DNA of 64,000 nucleotides from Arenibacter sp. F20364 (GCF_023015905.1 NZ_JALKBD010000003.1:62001-126000); one strand, 5' to 3'. Counted from the stretch's first letter, positions 47,001 to 55,747 are shown. Program-made: numbers and translations. Notes: generated by a model from the letters alone, not told the origin.

Positions 47001-47096
47001 CTGGGAAAAAACATACGTGGCACTTGCCAACCAAAACAAGGTAAGTAACCAAACCTTGGGTCGGTTTTTTTTCTTAAGCATTTTTAGTGATTTCAT
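44013..47096 (-). CDS. susC: SusC/RagA-family TonB-dependent outer-membrane transporter (pair 2)
   Basis: A 1027-residue transporter with a 32-residue signal peptide (ending YVFSQ). A carboxypeptidase-regulatory-like domain follows (TGNVTDNTGEPLPGANILV), then a plug with VVIGYGTQKKSDLTGSVS, AAQAIQGRTAGVRV and NGVIIVTTKKG, and a barrel ending IQLGLQIAF. It is the first gene of the SusC-2/SusD-2/FG-GAP unit. Upstream, a tandem 21-bp site and a TACTTTTG -7-like box are correctly ordered for activation, giving an mRNA leader of roughly 45 bases. Confidence 0.95.
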   Translation of the reverse strand: MKSLKMLKKKNRPKVWLLTLFWLASATYVFSQEITITGNVTDNTGEPLPGANILVKGSTNGTQTDFDGNYAITADSNSTLVVSYIGFVSTEVAVNGKSVIDVSLLEDASQLEEVVVIGYGTQKKSDLTGSVSTVDGDEISKFTYNDAAQAIQGRTAGVRVEANGGSPGANALVTIRGSSTLSDAGPLYVIDGMLTGDMTTLNPSDIESISVLKDASASAIYGSRAANGVIIVTTKKGTKGGGMKVDLDYSYGLQKTVNNIDWANARDYADIVNRARDNDGNPRFPANDAQFNPNIDSDIQRESLRTAGVMNANARIYGGNEHSTYSLSLNHYDQEGIVKQSDYKRTTARVNATMNMGRFKLENTIGLTRTVDNPNPYFNRERDLVPTIAIYDEEGNFSASDQPDNVAVGSFYGVGNVGNSLGLATVEDRTITRNSVLGNIAGSLEVFDGLTYKLNLGLDYYANNNYTFTPTYFFNAATFGNNQFAELNEVNTEFLSTLIEHTLTYSKQFNKHNVNTVVGYTDQVSNTRSLGALARKFPSNDVRVASAAEDKVNFPSQDLTKTIQSYFGRLSYSFDSRYLLTATLRRDGSSLFKKDLRWGTFPSFALGWNIGNESFMENFTAITDLKLRASYGEVGSDNVPIYSLSPELNLNSEYPIGESQNRATGYSITKGINENITWETSKTTDIGLEFNALNNKLNFTMDYFFKKSEDVLVELGLPLYTGFGNRVPFNTASIENEGFEFLANYSEYVNEDFSFSISGNFTTLNNTVTALGDATPIIEGQFTSNGLKGTKTDVGQPVSSFFGYVVEGIYQTGAEALAANDNNNPQAGDLKFKDIAGPDGSGPDGLIDENDQKFLGNPAPNFEYGLNITATYKNLDLSLFFNGVAGNKILNGNIYRGYFDTEGPYLTDALNAWTPTNTDTNIPRNTQIDPGFNRRPSDFYLEKGDYFRLKNMQLGYTIPSDLSEKMLMSKLRIYASATNLFTITEYTGYYPEVGRNTRSARRIFSSGVDESAYPTARTIQLGLQIAF

Positions 47097-47181
47097 AAAC
47101 TTTTTTGAGTTATTTAGGTTAATTGATAAACAGCTAAAACTGTTGCTTCAAAAGTATGTTTGGTAGTTTTTGTGCAGGGAA

Positions 47182-47212
47182 ACAAATAGGTTAATAAATA
47201 GAACAAATGGTT
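47182..47212 (-). promoter_or_regulatory. Tandem 21-bp regulator site upstream of SusC-2
   Basis: ACAAATAGGT at 47182-47191 and ACAAATGGTT at 47203-47212, separated by 11 bases. It ends 116 bases upstream of the SusC-2 ATG and starts 25 bases upstream of the TACTTTTG box, a position suited to direct contact with RNA polymerase. Confidence 0.55.
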
Positions 47213-47405
47213 TTTTTGGCAATAAATGCACGCATTTTCAACGTTTATCGCAAAATCAAAGGGTTATTTTTGATATATACTCCCAATAATATTTTTGCCT
47301 GAGAAATGAATGGATCAATTGCGTTCCGAGTACATTTTTTTGAAAAGCATAAACAGCCTATTTTGTAGAAATCCTGGAATCCAAGGAAGGGAAAGGCTAA
47401 AAAGA

Positions 47406-47445
47406 AATTCCCGATCTTAAAAATCCATTTTTAAGATCGGGAATT
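47406..47445 (-). terminator. Terminator of the HTCS/sulfatase unit
   Basis: AATTCCCGATCTTAAAAA at 47406-47423 and its exact complement at 47428-47445 form a perfect 18-bp stem with loop TCCA. On the minus strand it is followed within a few bases by CTTTTTAG. It lies 52 bases after the stop of the 559-residue sulfatase gene. Confidence 0.85.
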
Positions 47446-47497
47446 GAGTATACTATTAAAATTGTGTAGTTAAAGCTAATTAAGAAGGGCCTAATTT

Positions 47498-49177
47498 TTA
47501 ATCATTCCAATGCTCATCTATGACCTTTTGGATGTGGGGATAATTCACGTCGGTCTCGTTGAGATCTTCGCGCAAATTGACCAACTGTTCCTTTAAGTCC
47601 GCGATTATATCTTTATATTTCGGGTCTTCATAGGCATTCTTCATTTCCTTCGGATCTTGTTTAAGATCATAAAACTCCCAGGCCACGGGCGTATGGTTGG
47701 TAAAGTCATTGCCCCAACTATCCTTGTTCCATTCAGCATTTGCATCATCGGTATCTACCCAATATTTTCCGTAAAAAAATATTAATTTATGGTCTTTGGT
47801 CCTAATGCCAAAGTGGGCTGGATTTTGATGACGGTGCGCTAAATGCATCCAATAGCGGTAATAGGTAGCTTGCTGCCAGCCTTCCGGTTCCTGCCCAGTT
47901 TCCAATATGGTTTTAAAACTCTGGCCCTGCATATAGTCAGGGGTCTTCCCTCCTGCCATTTCAATTAAAGTGGGAGCAAAATCTGTGTTGTTGATAATGG
48001 CATCGGTGCGTGTTCCTGCCTTAATGGATTTTGGATACCTAACAAAAAATGGCATGCGCATGGATTCCTCATACATCCATCTCTTGTCTATATAATCGTG
48101 TTCGCCCAACATAAATCCTTGGTCTCCGGTATAAACAATAATGGTATTGTCCAAAAGATTTTCCGCTTCCAAATAATCCAGCAATCGCTTTACATTATCG
48201 TCCACACCCTTGACACATCTCAGGTACTTTTTTAAATAATCCTGGTAGACTTTGCTGGTGTATTCTTTTTCATCCCCTGTCATTTCCCACTTTACATATT
48301 CCGATGGGGCAATATCTTCTGCATTCCTATATTTCTTATATACGGTGGTATCGTTCCAATATATATTGTTGGCCTGTCGGCGAATTAAGTTTCGGTGTGA
48401 AACCGAAGATCCTATTATCCTAGTAAGTGAATCGTTCTTGCCCCTAGTAGCTATTGATCCATTATTACCATTATTGTAGAGGCTTTCAGGTTCAGGAATA
48501 AAAGTGTCTGCCAAATAATCCTCATATCGAGGCGCGTACTCAAAATCGTCATGAGGTGCCTTAAAGTGGTGCATTAGAAAGAACGGTTTGTTGGGATCCC
48601 TCTTATTCTTTAAATAATCCAAGGTGATATCCATGATGTTATCAGAGGAATGCCCCTTGGTCTTTACCTTATTATCGGGCCATGATTTTTCACCCCTTAC
48701 CAGAAATTCTGGGTCAAAATAGTCACCTTGTCCGGGCAATACCTTATAGTAATCAAAAGCTGCGGGCTCGTCATGTAAATGCCACTTACCAACAATGGCC
48801 GTTTGGTACCCCAATTTTTTCATCTCTTTTGGAAGATACTGCCTTTCAACCCCAATAACACCTTCAAGGTCCAATACTCCGTTGGTCTGTGGGTATTGTC
48901 CAGAAATAATAGAAGCTCTACTGGGCGTACAGATGGAGTTGTTTACAAAACAATTGTCAAAAATTATTCCTTCGTTGGCAATCTTGTCCAAGTTTGGGGT
49001 CGGATTTAAACCGGCCAACCTACTCCCGTATACACCAAAGCCTTGGGTGGTATGATCATCGGACATGATGTATATAATGTTGGGTTGCGGTTTTACCGGC
49101 GTTTCCTTTTCATTACAGGAAGATAGGATTATTGCAAAAAGCAACAAATATGCTAAACTGTTTTTGTAATTGTACAT
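47498..49177 (-). CDS. S1-family sulfatase lipoprotein
   Basis: A 559-residue sulfatase with a lipobox ILSSC (C21), so it is probably membrane-tethered. The formylglycine signature is C83-T-P-S-R with ASIISGQ. Also visible are MSDDHTTQGFGVYG, GKWHLHDEP, HHFKAPHDDFEYAP, YTGDQGFMLGEHDYIDKRWMYEESMRMPFFVRYP and a C-terminal YDLKQDPKEMKN. The last two resemble sulfatases acting on sulfated polysaccharides and glycosaminoglycans. The intergenic gap upstream (116 bases) contains its own tandem regulator site and a -7-like box, so it can be transcribed independently of the HTCS gene. Confidence 0.9.
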   Translation of the reverse strand: MYNYKNSLAYLLLFAIILSSCNEKETPVKPQPNIIYIMSDDHTTQGFGVYGSRLAGLNPTPNLDKIANEGIIFDNCFVNNSICTPSRASIISGQYPQTNGVLDLEGVIGVERQYLPKEMKKLGYQTAIVGKWHLHDEPAAFDYYKVLPGQGDYFDPEFLVRGEKSWPDNKVKTKGHSSDNIMDITLDYLKNKRDPNKPFFLMHHFKAPHDDFEYAPRYEDYLADTFIPEPESLYNNGNNGSIATRGKNDSLTRIIGSSVSHRNLIRRQANNIYWNDTTVYKKYRNAEDIAPSEYVKWEMTGDEKEYTSKVYQDYLKKYLRCVKGVDDNVKRLLDYLEAENLLDNTIIVYTGDQGFMLGEHDYIDKRWMYEESMRMPFFVRYPKSIKAGTRTDAIINNTDFAPTLIEMAGGKTPDYMQGQSFKTILETGQEPEGWQQATYYRYWMHLAHRHQNPAHFGIRTKDHKLIFFYGKYWVDTDDANAEWNKDSWGNDFTNHTPVAWEFYDLKQDPKEMKNAYEDPKYKDIIADLKEQLVNLREDLNETDVNYPHIQKVIDEHWND

Positions 49178-49251
49178 TGATTAAAAGGCTTTAAAGTGGT
49201 TCAATTATTTAATGGAGGAAAAATACATATATCTGCTCTATAATCGCTAGA

Positions 49252-49282
49252 AGATATGTTCAATTTCCTACTACAAATGATT
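49252..49282 (-). promoter_or_regulatory. Tandem 21-bp regulator site upstream of the 559-residue sulfatase
   Basis: AGATATGTTC at 49252-49261 (degenerate) and ACAAATGATT at 49273-49282, 21 bases apart. On the minus strand TATTTTTC (49225-49218) is one base off the TAnnTTTG box, and the gap from it to the site is 26 bases, close to the 25 seen for SusC-2 and the HTCS gene. Confidence 0.45.
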
Positions 49283-49293
49283 TTTATGCGTGT

Positions 49294-51108
49294 TCAATAC
49301 TTTTCTATCAGGGTATAATAAGCCGGTATGCTTTCCCCTGAAGCGGTGGTGAACGAACTGAACAATTTATAACTCCCTTTTTCCAGTTCTCCCTCCAACT
49401 GCGCAAATGGCTCATTGGAGTTTGCCTTTCCTTCCAACTTTACATTTTCCAATTCAACTGTGGCACTAATAGGCTGAACAGAAGATCCTTGGGGCAAGGT
49501 TTCTATATAGGACGTTCCCGTTATTTCTTGCACTGAGGCGTTCATGTTGAGGCCGGACTCTGGAGGATATCGATATAGTTTAAACCTATACCTACCGCTT
49601 TCCTGAATTTTAACACTATAGAAACCTTCTGGCAAAAATTTGCCCTCCCTTATCTGAACTTGATTCCAAGGAATATTATCATTGGTATGCATATCGTGTA
49701 CTGTAACTAAGGTAGGGTTAGCTTGCGGGTGACCCAAAGGAATTTCGGCATAGCCGATATCGGGTTCTATGCTGGTCCACCATGAATCATAAAAAGCCTG
49801 CATTTTGGCAACTATCTCCGGATATTGGTCGGCAACGTCATTCGTTTGTCCTTCATCATCTATTATATTGTAAAGCTCCTCACCATTTACCAAGCGCCAA
49901 TTAGTGGACATAACACAGCTGTTTCTACCTTTCTCGGGCAATTGGTTGCGTTGAGTGTCTATTACTAACATACGATCATGATTCTCTTGCTCCCCTGTCC
50001 ATATTTTGGCCACACTGCTACCATCCAAAGGTTTTTTCTCCTTGAATGGTATTCCTGCCAGCTCGGTCAAAGTCGGCAAAAGATCAACATGGGCGGCCAA
50101 TTCGTTGTTCGTTGTGCCCTTTGCGATACTTCCATTTGGCCAACTTATGAAAAATGGTACTCTATGGCCACCATCGTAATGGCTCCCTTTTGTTCCTTTT
50201 AGTCCGGCATTATATCCTATAATATCTCCATTTTTTTGATGCTTTATCCCAGCCGCGGTTCCGTTGTCCGTGGTATAAATAATTAAGGTATCTTCAAAGA
50301 GTTTTTTTTCTTTGAGATAAGAGACTAGCTTCCCAAAATTATCATCAATATTGGTAATCATTCCATAAAACCGCTTTTGCACCTCCGTCAATGGAGCATC
50401 ATCATACATTTTTGCGTAGTCTTCCGGAACATTAAAGGGGCCATGGGCGGCATTAAGGGGGAGATATATAAAAAATGGATCTTTCCGTTCTTTTTCTAAA
50501 AATGCAGTGGCTTCATTGAACCAAACATCTGTACAATAACCTTCAAACTTTTCGGGCTTTCCATTACGGAAATAGGTGTCGTCAAAATAATCGTTGTTCC
50601 AATAATCCGGGGTTTGGTTGACACCTCCCCCACCGTGGTACAGGGCGTGTTGAAACCCTCTATCATGTGGTCTAAAAGGGTAGTTGTCCCCCAAGTGCCA
50701 TTTTCCGAACATGGCAGTTTCATAACCATTTTTAGCAAATACCTCGGCCATGGTTTCTTCATCTTCCTTAAGGATAGAACATCCGGCAATGGTGTGCCAA
50801 GCATTGTTTCTATTGGCATTTCTGCCCGTCATTAATCCTGCGCGGGTGGGGGCGCAGGTTGTCCCTACATGAAAGTTCGTAAGTTCTAAAGAGGATTGCG
50901 CAAAAGTATCCAAATTAGTCGTTTTTATCCAAGGATTCCCATGGTGACCCAAGTCTCCATACCCTTGGTCGTCCGCCATTATAATGATTACGTTAGGTTT
51001 GGTAATTCTCTGATCATTAATTCCTGTTTTCTCCTTACAGCCCATGGCAATAAGCAAGCAAGACAATAGGATACCTTTGCAATGAATTCGGTTCATAGGC
51101 AAGCTCAT
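49294..51108 (-). CDS. S1-family sulfatase lipoprotein with C-terminal extension
   Basis: A 604-residue sulfatase with a lipobox IAMGC (C24). The signature reads C85-A-P-T-R with AGLMTGR; Thr replaces the usual Ser but fits the CxPxR core recognised for formylglycine formation. Further motifs: MADDQGYGDLGHHGNPW, FGKWHLGDNYPFRPHDRGF, LNAAHGPFNVPEDY and YTTDNGTAAG. The last 130 residues form an added beta-rich domain (VQIREGKFLPEGFYSVKIQESGRYRFKLYRYPPES). The ATG is 2 bases after the HTCS stop, so the regulator and this sulfatase are cotranscribed. A later ATG (51096) is possible. Confidence 0.9.
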   Translation of the reverse strand: MSLPMNRIHCKGILLSCLLIAMGCKEKTGINDQRITKPNVIIIMADDQGYGDLGHHGNPWIKTTNLDTFAQSSLELTNFHVGTTCAPTRAGLMTGRNANRNNAWHTIAGCSILKEDEETMAEVFAKNGYETAMFGKWHLGDNYPFRPHDRGFQHALYHGGGGVNQTPDYWNNDYFDDTYFRNGKPEKFEGYCTDVWFNEATAFLEKERKDPFFIYLPLNAAHGPFNVPEDYAKMYDDAPLTEVQKRFYGMITNIDDNFGKLVSYLKEKKLFEDTLIIYTTDNGTAAGIKHQKNGDIIGYNAGLKGTKGSHYDGGHRVPFFISWPNGSIAKGTTNNELAAHVDLLPTLTELAGIPFKEKKPLDGSSVAKIWTGEQENHDRMLVIDTQRNQLPEKGRNSCVMSTNWRLVNGEELYNIIDDEGQTNDVADQYPEIVAKMQAFYDSWWTSIEPDIGYAEIPLGHPQANPTLVTVHDMHTNDNIPWNQVQIREGKFLPEGFYSVKIQESGRYRFKLYRYPPESGLNMNASVQEITGTSYIETLPQGSSVQPISATVELENVKLEGKANSNEPFAQLEGELEKGSYKLFSSFTTASGESIPAYYTLIEKY

Positions 51109-51110
51109 AT

Positions 51111-54100
51111 TTAATTGGTTTCTGATTTAACTTCGGTATTCATTTTGCCCACGTACTCGCTGGGAACAACACCAAATTGTTTTTTAAAACATTTTGAAAA
51201 GTATGAGGCGGTATTGAAACCGGTCATATACATGATCTCCTTAACAGAAAGATCGCTCTGATCAAAGAGTTGAACTGCACGCTTCAGTCTAACATTTCTG
51301 ATAAATTCACTGGATGACAAACCTGTTAGTTCTTTGAATTTTAGGTAAAGGTTGCTCCTGCTCAAACCCATTTCGCTCACCATCATCTCCACATTGAAAT
51401 CTGTGTTCATCATATGCTTTTCAACAATTTGGATAGCCTGACTCAAGAATTTTTCATCCATTGTAGTCACTGTTACCTCATTGGGTTGCAGCGTAATATC
51501 CCTATTGAAACGTTTCCTCATCTGCTCGCGACGTTTCACTATATTGGAAAGCTTAAGTTGCAATAACTCAAAACTGAAAGGCTTTCTCAAATATTCATCC
51601 ACCCCCAATTGCAAGCTCTGGACTTCACTTTCTTGGGAGGATTTCGCTGTTAATATTATTATGGGGATATGACTTGTTTCCTGGTGTTCTTTCATAGCCT
51701 TACAAAAGGCAATACCATCCATAACGGGCATTAAAATATCACATATAACTATATTGGGCATTGTTTTTTTGGCAATTTCAAATCCCTCTTCACCGTTCTC
51801 CGCCTCATAAATTGCATAATTTTTGTTCACAACCTGTTTTATAAAACTGCGTATATCCGGATTGTCATCCACAATTAATAATACCGGTAATTTGGATCTT
51901 GATTTTGACAAACTCTCATCTATGAGGTCGTCGTTCAGACCAATGGCAAAGGATTCCGTTTCAGAGGACCGCACAAGAAAATCGTTGTCAGAAACATCTT
52001 TGCAACTAATTTCTTCAATATTCATATAAGCATCTTTATCCTTAGGAAGCCATACTTTAAATTTAGTACCCAGATTGGCCTTGCTGCTAACCGTTATGCC
52101 TCCTTGGTGCAATTCAATCAAATTTTTGGAGAAAGACAAGCCTATTCCCATTCCTTCGCGATTAATAGAGCTATCCTCCTTTGCCGTATGAAAGCGTTCA
52201 AAAATACTGGAAAGTTTATCCTTGGGGATACCCAAACCAGTATCTTTGACCTGTATTACTATTTGATTTTGGCCATGACGAACCTTTTCCGAAATCTTGA
52301 TGCGGATTTGTCCCCCGTTTTGGGTGAATTTAAAAGCATTGGAAAGAAGGTTGTTTATAATCTTTTCCATGGCGTCATGATCGAACCACGATTCTATATT
52401 GGGATTGGCAGTTTCAATACTAAAAAGGATGGATTGTTTGTGGGCCATAAATTGGAAAGGCTCTGCTACTTCCTTTATAAAGGATACAATATCGCTATTA
52501 CGCATTACCAGCCTCATTTTACCTTGGTTCAGCTTCCTAAAATCCAATAATTGGCCAACAAGTCTTAGAAGGTAATCCGTATTTTTATGCATCAAGGCAT
52601 ATTGTTCCGCGAGGGCCTTGCTATCCACTTTTCCGATGTTCTTTTGCAAATATTCCAAGGGCCCCTTAATAAGTGTAAGTGGGGTGCGGAATTCATGGGA
52701 AATATTTGTAAAAAATTCCAACTTAATTTTTTGAAGTTCCTCCGACTTTTCTTTTTCAACATGTTCCAACTCCAATTGATGTTTTTTAGAGGTTCTGATA
52801 AAGGTGTATCGGTAGAAAAGCCATAATAGGCCAAGGACCAAAAGGAAATAACCAACAAAGGCCGTACGGCTATACCACCAGGGAGGTGCAATGGTCAATT
52901 TTAATTGGGTAGGGTCTTGATCCCAGAAGCCATCATTGTTGGAGGCCTTCACCTTAAAAGTGTATTTTCCAGGTGCTAAGTTGGTGTAAGTTGCGAAACG
53001 TTTTTTTGCAGTGGTCTCGGTCCATCCTGTATCAAAACCTTCCAACATATAGGCAAACTGATTTTTGGAGGGTGCTGCAAAATGTAAGGCTGCAAACTCA
53101 AATGAAAAATTATTTTCACCGTACTCCAATAAGATTTCATTGGTTTTGTTAATGCTTTTATCCAGTATTATTCTCCCGTTAACCTCCTCACCAATGTCGA
53201 TAGACTTGTTGAATATTAGTAAGTCCGTAATAACCGTTTTGGCAGGAAATTCATTAACTCCTATTTCTTCCGGATTGAAGGCATTGAAACCGTTGATACC
53301 TCCAAAAAGCATTTCTCCATCGGATCTTTTAACACAGGCCAGTTCTTGAAATTCATTATCTTGAAGTCCATCGCTCTCATTATAGTTTTTAATTTGTTCT
53401 GTTTCAGGGTCGAATTGAGAAAGCCCTTTATTGGTTGAGAACCATAGGTTACCATCGTTATCTTCCAAAATTCCTTTTATAACATTGTTGGGCAGCCCAT
53501 TTTTTTCGGAGTAGGAAACAAAAGTAGGATTCGAATCATCGGTTCCTTTAATCAGTTTATTAAGTCCGCCCCCAAAGGTGCCTATCCATAGGTCGCCTGA
53601 TTTGCTCTCGTACAACGAGAGGATGTAATTATGACTAAGGGACGAGGCATTTTCCGGATGGTTCTTGTAGGTTACAAATTTAGGTCGTTTTTTGTAACGT
53701 TCCTGGGCGGAAATCATGCATAATCCATTGCCGGTCGCAAGCCAAATGTTACCTTGACTATCTTCAAGAATACTTCTTATAATATCACTTGGAACCGAAT
53801 TGGTGCTATTGGCATAATGGCTAAAGACCTCCTTTTCATATACTCCTTCAATTTCTGTACGCAGCCATCTATGTACGCCCGAGCCATAGGTTCCTATCCA
53901 AATATTTTGCTCGGAATCCGTTAATAAACTAAAAACGCCACGCATTAGCTCTTGTGGCACTAAGTTTTTTTCAGATATGTTGTTGGGGTCACTAATATCC
54001 AATTGAAAAAGCCCTGGCGCGCTCTCCGTACCTATATAAAGTATTTTTCTATTGCCTATTTGCGTCTCCGTTAAGGCAAATGTTCTTTGGATAGAGTTAA

Positions 54101-55340
54101 AATGTTTAAACGCATTATAGGTCCCATTGTCATTTTTTTCGGTCAACATGTTCAGACCGCCACCTTCGGTTCCTATCCATAAGGTCCCATTGCTATCCTC
54201 GTACATAGCCCTTATTTTATCATAACTAAGGCTATTGGGATCAGAAGTATTTCTGATATGTCTAAACTTCTTCCTTCCCGGGTCAAGGGTATTCACCCCT
54301 CCCCCATTGGTCCCTATCCATATTATTCCAGTGCTATCCAAGAATAGGGATTTAATAATATTTTTGCTGATACTCGCCGGATTCCTTGAATCATAAACAA
54401 AACGATCCGTGAATTTTGGCAAATTTTCTCCAGAAGTATTTTCAAAAAGAAAGAGGCCATCATTGGCACCTGCCCATATTCTATTTTCATTGTCTACCAA
54501 TAAGGCAACAAAATTTCCGTCATACAGCTTCCGAAGTTTTTCACCCTGACCTTTGACCTGACAATAAATACCTAGGCCAGTGGCTACAAATAGCCTACCA
54601 GTGGCATCTTCCTCAACGTCCCGAACGGCAACATTAGGTAGCCCAAGGTCTTTGGTTATGCTCCCGAAATAATCCCTGCCTTCTGCATCCTTTGACAATT
54701 TAAACAAACCTGAAGCGCCGCCCACCAATAATTGACCATTTTTATCTTCATAAATAGTATGTACCATGGTTCCGTCCCATCCAGCAATAAAAGGAGCCTG
54801 TTCCGAGTTATAATGTTGAAAAACAAGTTCATTGGATGTAGACGAAAGGTCGGTCATATCCAACCCATTCCGAGTACCCAGCCATAATCGTTTTTTACTG
54901 TCCAAATAAACATTGGTTATATGATCACTGGACAAACTGTTACTATCTCCATCCTTGTGCCTGTAATGGGTGAATTTACCTGTGGTAGCATTGAAAAAAT
55001 TTAAGCCACTACCTGTTGTGCCTATCCAAAGGTTACCATCTTCATCACCAACAATGTCATATATTAAATTGCTATTGATGCTACCTGGTTTGTCATTGTC
55101 CGGATTGTACACGGTAAAACTATATCCATCATACTTATTAAGTCCGTCATGGGTTCCAAACCACATGTATCCAAATTTGTCCTGATAGATATCATTGACG
55201 TCGCTTTGGGAGAGACCATCTTTGGTGGTAATATGCTTAAAATCGATTATTTCTTGGGCGAACCCTATAACAGAGGATATTAGAAATACAGATGTCCAAA
55301 AACTTATAAGCCAGTTGATATGGTATATTTTGAATTTCAT
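51111..55340 (-). CDS. Hybrid two-component system sensor/regulator (HTCS)
   Basis: A 1409-residue one-protein sensor and transcription factor. Order of domains: signal peptide (1-29); about 14 reg_prop propeller repeats (for example DVNDIYQDKFGYMWFGTHDGLNKYDGY) to about 690; a Y_Y_Y domain near 735-815; a transmembrane helix at about 827-847; HisKA with H882 in NISHEFRTPL; HATPase with N-box NNLLSNAFKF near 996-1005; a receiver domain 1152-1265 with phosphoacceptor D1201; and an AraC-type helix-turn-helix at about 1300-1400. HTCS proteins sense an oligosaccharide in the periplasm and activate SusCD and enzyme genes. The gene has its own tandem 21-bp site upstream, suggesting autoregulation. 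Confidence 0.95.
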   Translation of the reverse strand: MKFKIYHINWLISFWTSVFLISSVIGFAQEIIDFKHITTKDGLSQSDVNDIYQDKFGYMWFGTHDGLNKYDGYSFTVYNPDNDKPGSINSNLIYDIVGDEDGNLWIGTTGSGLNFFNATTGKFTHYRHKDGDSNSLSSDHITNVYLDSKKRLWLGTRNGLDMTDLSSTSNELVFQHYNSEQAPFIAGWDGTMVHTIYEDKNGQLLVGGASGLFKLSKDAEGRDYFGSITKDLGLPNVAVRDVEEDATGRLFVATGLGIYCQVKGQGEKLRKLYDGNFVALLVDNENRIWAGANDGLFLFENTSGENLPKFTDRFVYDSRNPASISKNIIKSLFLDSTGIIWIGTNGGGVNTLDPGRKKFRHIRNTSDPNSLSYDKIRAMYEDSNGTLWIGTEGGGLNMLTEKNDNGTYNAFKHFNSIQRTFALTETQIGNRKILYIGTESAPGLFQLDISDPNNISEKNLVPQELMRGVFSLLTDSEQNIWIGTYGSGVHRWLRTEIEGVYEKEVFSHYANSTNSVPSDIIRSILEDSQGNIWLATGNGLCMISAQERYKKRPKFVTYKNHPENASSLSHNYILSLYESKSGDLWIGTFGGGLNKLIKGTDDSNPTFVSYSEKNGLPNNVIKGILEDNDGNLWFSTNKGLSQFDPETEQIKNYNESDGLQDNEFQELACVKRSDGEMLFGGINGFNAFNPEEIGVNEFPAKTVITDLLIFNKSIDIGEEVNGRIILDKSINKTNEILLEYGENNFSFEFAALHFAAPSKNQFAYMLEGFDTGWTETTAKKRFATYTNLAPGKYTFKVKASNNDGFWDQDPTQLKLTIAPPWWYSRTAFVGYFLLVLGLLWLFYRYTFIRTSKKHQLELEHVEKEKSEELQKIKLEFFTNISHEFRTPLTLIKGPLEYLQKNIGKVDSKALAEQYALMHKNTDYLLRLVGQLLDFRKLNQGKMRLVMRNSDIVSFIKEVAEPFQFMAHKQSILFSIETANPNIESWFDHDAMEKIINNLLSNAFKFTQNGGQIRIKISEKVRHGQNQIVIQVKDTGLGIPKDKLSSIFERFHTAKEDSSINREGMGIGLSFSKNLIELHQGGITVSSKANLGTKFKVWLPKDKDAYMNIEEISCKDVSDNDFLVRSSETESFAIGLNDDLIDESLSKSRSKLPVLLIVDDNPDIRSFIKQVVNKNYAIYEAENGEEGFEIAKKTMPNIVICDILMPVMDGIAFCKAMKEHQETSHIPIIILTAKSSQESEVQSLQLGVDEYLRKPFSFELLQLKLSNIVKRREQMRKRFNRDITLQPNEVTVTTMDEKFLSQAIQIVEKHMMNTDFNVEMMVSEMGLSRSNLYLKFKELTGLSSSEFIRNVRLKRAVQLFDQSDLSVKEIMYMTGFNTASYFSKCFKKQFGVVPSEYVGKMNTEVKSETN

Positions 55341-55540
55341 ACAATTAAACTACGATTTCTTAATGAAAACGATCCAAGAACCTGTGACTAATTTGTCCAA
55401 ACAGCCCCAAATAAAGGTGATTTTAACATCCATTGTGAAATTCTAAAGATCGGCATCCCATTTGTTTTTTAATGACCTATCATTGTAAACTTGAAGCCAT
55501 TAATTTCCAAAATTACAGCAAATAACCCTTTTGTTCTACA

Positions 55541-55571
55541 ACAAATGGTTTCGAGGCTATATCAAATGATT
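55541..55571 (-). promoter_or_regulatory. Tandem 21-bp regulator site upstream of the HTCS gene
   Basis: ACAAATGGTT at 55541-55550 and TCAAATGATT at 55562-55571, 21 bases apart. The first copy is identical to the second copy of the SusC-2 site. The TAATTTTG box lies 25 bases downstream on the minus strand, the same gap as at SusC-2. Confidence 0.55.
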
Positions 55572-55657
55572 GAATGCTATACTTGGCTATGAGGAATAAA
55601 TGCCCCATATCAGATGGTGAAGCAGGAACTGAGGCTATCTTATTCGAGTTGTAGTTT

Positions 55658-55747
55658 TACTCGATAATCGAGATTAAAACCTGCTTGCCGGCAGGTGCTC
55701 CGACGTTTGCCTTGCCCGATTCCGTTCAGGTGGGCTTGCCCCGAGTA
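55658..55747. repeat. Palindromic, GC-rich intergenic element
   Basis: A 90-base segment bounded by TACTCG (55658-55663) and its complement CGAGTA (55742-55747). Inside are the small palindrome CTCGATAATCGAG and CCTGCTTGCCGGCAGG (55680-55695). It is richer in GC than the surrounding DNA. CCTGC...GCAGG palindromes of this kind are frequent extragenic repeats in flavobacterial genomes. No second copy exists in this window. Confidence 0.4.

Larger units (their letters stand above)
47097..47497 (-). promoter_or_regulatory. Promoter region of SusC-2 and 3' end of the sulfatase transcript
   Basis: 401 bases without a gene. On the minus strand, TACTTTTG (47156-47149) matches the Bacteroidota -7 consensus TAnnTTTG. 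A tandem regulator site lies 25 bases upstream of it, at 47182-47212. The distal part holds the terminator of the sulfatase gene (47406-47445). The stretch 47213-47405 shows nothing recognisable. Confidence 0.55.

Noticed and set aside
49294-51108. The CAPTR motif as a defective sulfatase active site
   Set aside because: The formylglycine core is CxPxR; Thr at the fourth position is acceptable, and all other sulfatase motifs are intact.
52104-52550. 148-codon plus-strand frame opposite the HTCS histidine kinase region
   Set aside because: It lies entirely within a well-supported minus-strand gene, has no domain resemblance, and other long opposite-strand frames in this region are equally featureless.
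3336-55340. Assigning the locus to ulvan or alginate breakdown
   Set aside because: No polysaccharide lyase, GH105 or unsaturated-uronate pathway gene is present apart from the KduD-type SDR, which fits the galactan route as well.
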